Below, piece after piece: positions 62,909 to 64,000 of a stretch of 64,000 bases of DNA. This DNA is from [Phormidium] sp. LEGE 05292 (GTDB taxonomy: Bacteria; Cyanobacteriota; Cyanobacteriia; Cyanobacteriales; Aerosakkonemataceae). Every line of letters starts with the position of its first letter. The stretch's first letter is position 1. A program made the position numbers and the translations under genes. The notes under the pieces were generated by a model. That model saw only the letters and a list, made by a program, of their open reading frames with translations. It was not told the origin of the DNA and made no database searches. The stretch is taken from contig NZ_JADEWG010000001.1 in assembly GCF_015207735.1 (NCBI RefSeq), forward strand, positions 1 to 64,000. The letters are read 5' to 3'.

Positions 62909-63714
62909 TTAGTTAGTTTGATTCTCAGATGCTTGCTGCACTTGTTCCACTGTCAATTCAAGTGCTTGGGCGATTTGTTCAACAGTTAAACCCAGTGCTA
63001 ATAAACGGGGTACTGCTGCGAATTTAGCTATCATTTCACCTTCCTCTACACCCTCTTCCTTGATGCTTTGGTAAATTCTTGTTTGTTTGAATTCGGTTTC
63101 GGTAAAGTTAAACATTTGGCGGATTTCCTCCCTGCTTAATTGAGTGAATTTGTAAACTAAGATTGTTTCTATTAATTCTAGAATTTCTCGCTTGGTTGTG
63201 GTATCTGTAATTTGTTCTCGCGCTTGAGAGATTAATTCCCTGGCGCTGGTAACTGCTGTTTCCTCCCTTTCAATTATTAATTGTACAATTCTCAATCCGA
63301 AAGTGTTGTTTGCTGCTTCTCCTAATTCATCTAAATAGATGCGTTGTACTTGGGGAGTGGAAAGCAAACTTTGATATGGTATTGTGTCAAATGTTTCTAT
63401 ACTGCGAGTGGGATAAACTACTACCGCACGCCAAAGATTTACGGTTTCGTTTTGGCGGAGATAAAGGAAGATTTCGGAGAATAAGCGGCGGTAAAATGTT
63501 GTATCTGGTTGGAATTGGACTTCAGTGAAATATACTGTTTCTGCGTTGGTGTTGGAAACGGGGATGAATACGCCATCTATTCGGAAGGCGGTTTGTTTGA
63601 TTTCAACTGAGACGAATTGATAGGTGTTGATATCGATGTTTGGTTGTCCGATTAATTCAAAAAAGATGCGGGGAAGGTTTTGAATAGGCGGTAGAATATT
63701 GAGTCGGTTTTCAC
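62909..63714 (-). pseudogene. Frameshifted Rpn/DUF2887-type PD-(D/E)XK nuclease
   Basis: The frame from a GTG at 63714 reads KTDSIFYRLFKTF then breaks at about 63668-63672. One base is missing where family members read FPGIFFELIG (CCCGCATC for CCCGGCATC). After the shift the protein continues to its stop at 62909. It includes the nuclease core FRIDGVFIPVS and VYFTEVQFQ (Asp and Glu-x-Gln), PQVQRIYLDELG and a C-terminal helical EEGEMIAKF tail. Only the last 152 codons form an annotated-size ORF, from a TTG. Single-base error or true decay cannot be told apart. Confidence 0.82.
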
Positions 63715-63759
63715 GTTGGTTTTGCTTTTTGGCGTTGAGGTGGAATTTTAGTATTTTAG

Positions 63760-63790
63760 TGTAGCGTTAAAGCGCAACAACCTACCTTTT
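63760..63790. repeat. AAGCGCAACAAC dispersed repeat arm
   Basis: Carries AAGCGCAACAAC followed by CTACC, the same family as the inverted repeat at 50436-50480. It lies in the 85-bp gap between the Rpn pseudogene and the DegT-type gene. Confidence 0.5.
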
Positions 63791-63799
63791 TTAGTTTGT

Positions 63800-64000
63800 C
63801 TATGGTTGGTGAATTGCTAATATTTCCTTAATCACTCTGTCTAAATCTTCTCTGGTTAAATTAGAACCTGAAGGTAAACAAATACCATGATTAAATAAAT
63901 CTTCTGATACCGCACCACCGAAATATTCACAATCAGCAAATACAGGCTGTAAATGCAAAGGTTTCCAAACTGGACGCGCTTCGATTTGCTGTTTGGCAAG
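63800..64000 (-). CDS. DegT/DnrJ/EryC1-family aminotransferase, 3' end only
   Basis: The last 66 codons of a gene whose start lies beyond the right edge. The reading ARPVWKPLHLQPVF, then EYFGGAVSEDLFNHGICLPS, GSNLTREDLDRVIKEIL and stop is the C-terminal region of PLP-dependent sugar aminotransferases (perosamine or QuiNAc/bacillosamine pathway type). It suggests that a surface polysaccharide locus continues to the right of the window. Confidence 0.85.
   Translation of the reverse strand, partial: LAKQQIEARPVWKPLHLQPVFADCEYFGGAVSEDLFNHGICLPSGSNLTREDLDRVIKEILAIHQP

Overview
The window is chromosomal DNA from a cyanobacterium. The octamer GCGATCGC (HIP1) recurs throughout, base composition is AT-rich, and many short dispersed palindromes and tandem repeats fill the intergenic DNA. 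The gene content is diagnostic: phycoerythrocyanin genes (pecB, pecA, pecC and a PecE-PecF lyase-isomerase), a mycosporine-like amino acid (MAA) cluster (mysA, mysB, mysC, mysD), a cyanobacterial sucrose synthase, a carotenoid oxygenase and multi-PAS/GAF hybrid kinases. Phycoerythrocyanin, sucrose synthase and UV-sunscreen genes together suggest a filamentous or aggregate-forming, light- and desiccation-exposed lineage (Nostocales or Chroococcidiopsis-like). No heterocyst gene, rRNA or tRNA was found here to settle this.

Layout. 1-3 kb: metallophosphoesterase, exported pentapeptide-repeat/TPR protein, two small ORFs. 3-20.2 kb: eight co-oriented, tightly packed two-component genes (minus strand): five histidine kinases (four of them hybrids), a lone receiver, a response-regulator diguanylate cyclase and a response-regulator class III nucleotidyl cyclase. 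20.4-23 kb: two HtrA-like serine proteases without signal peptides, translationally coupled to a NarL/LuxR regulator with a degenerate receiver. 23.2-25.7 kb: a GAF-PAS histidine kinase. 26-29.9 kb: pecB-pecA-pecC-pecEF, with the lyase-isomerase subunits fused into one 444-residue protein; an OmpR-type regulator diverges from pecB. 31-37.6 kb: an unrecognised conserved protein, a GlsB-type membrane protein, an M32 carboxypeptidase and sucrose synthase. 37.8-39.9 kb: a tandem array of peptidoglycan-binding-domain mini-genes, each with the same ~95-bp leader, plus a decayed half-gene. 40-44.3 kb: Ca2+/H+ antiporter and GH57/DUF3536 protein. 44.3-46.4 kb: a 2-kb segment with a 2-oxoglutarate oxygenase (MysH candidate) and a GT14-like glycosyltransferase, bracketed by a second, orphan copy of the GH57 gene's 3' end. 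46.8-51.5 kb: MAA cluster. 51.6-64 kb: miaB, a retropepsin-like protein, a decayed HTH gene, a cupin, a membrane hybrid-sensor kinase with a two-cysteine cyanobacteriochrome-type GAF domain, an MDR oxidoreductase, a carotenoid oxygenase, an MscS channel, a frameshifted Rpn-type nuclease and the 3' end of a DegT/DnrJ aminotransferase running off the right edge.

How it fits together. Light is the common theme: a green-yellow-absorbing antenna (pec), UV sunscreens (mys) and several sensor kinases whose GAF domains retain the bilin-attachment cysteine. The large two-component block can feed two second messengers (cAMP-like and c-di-GMP) from near-identical receiver-GAF sensor halves. The most novel-looking items are the PecE-PecF fusion, the GH57-tail-flanked oxygenase/glycosyltransferase insert beside the MAA genes, the eight-gene signalling block, the mini-gene array with a shared operator-like palindrome, and a dispersed palindrome inserted in frame inside a kinase gene. 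All assignments come from reading the sequence and recalled family features; no database search was run.
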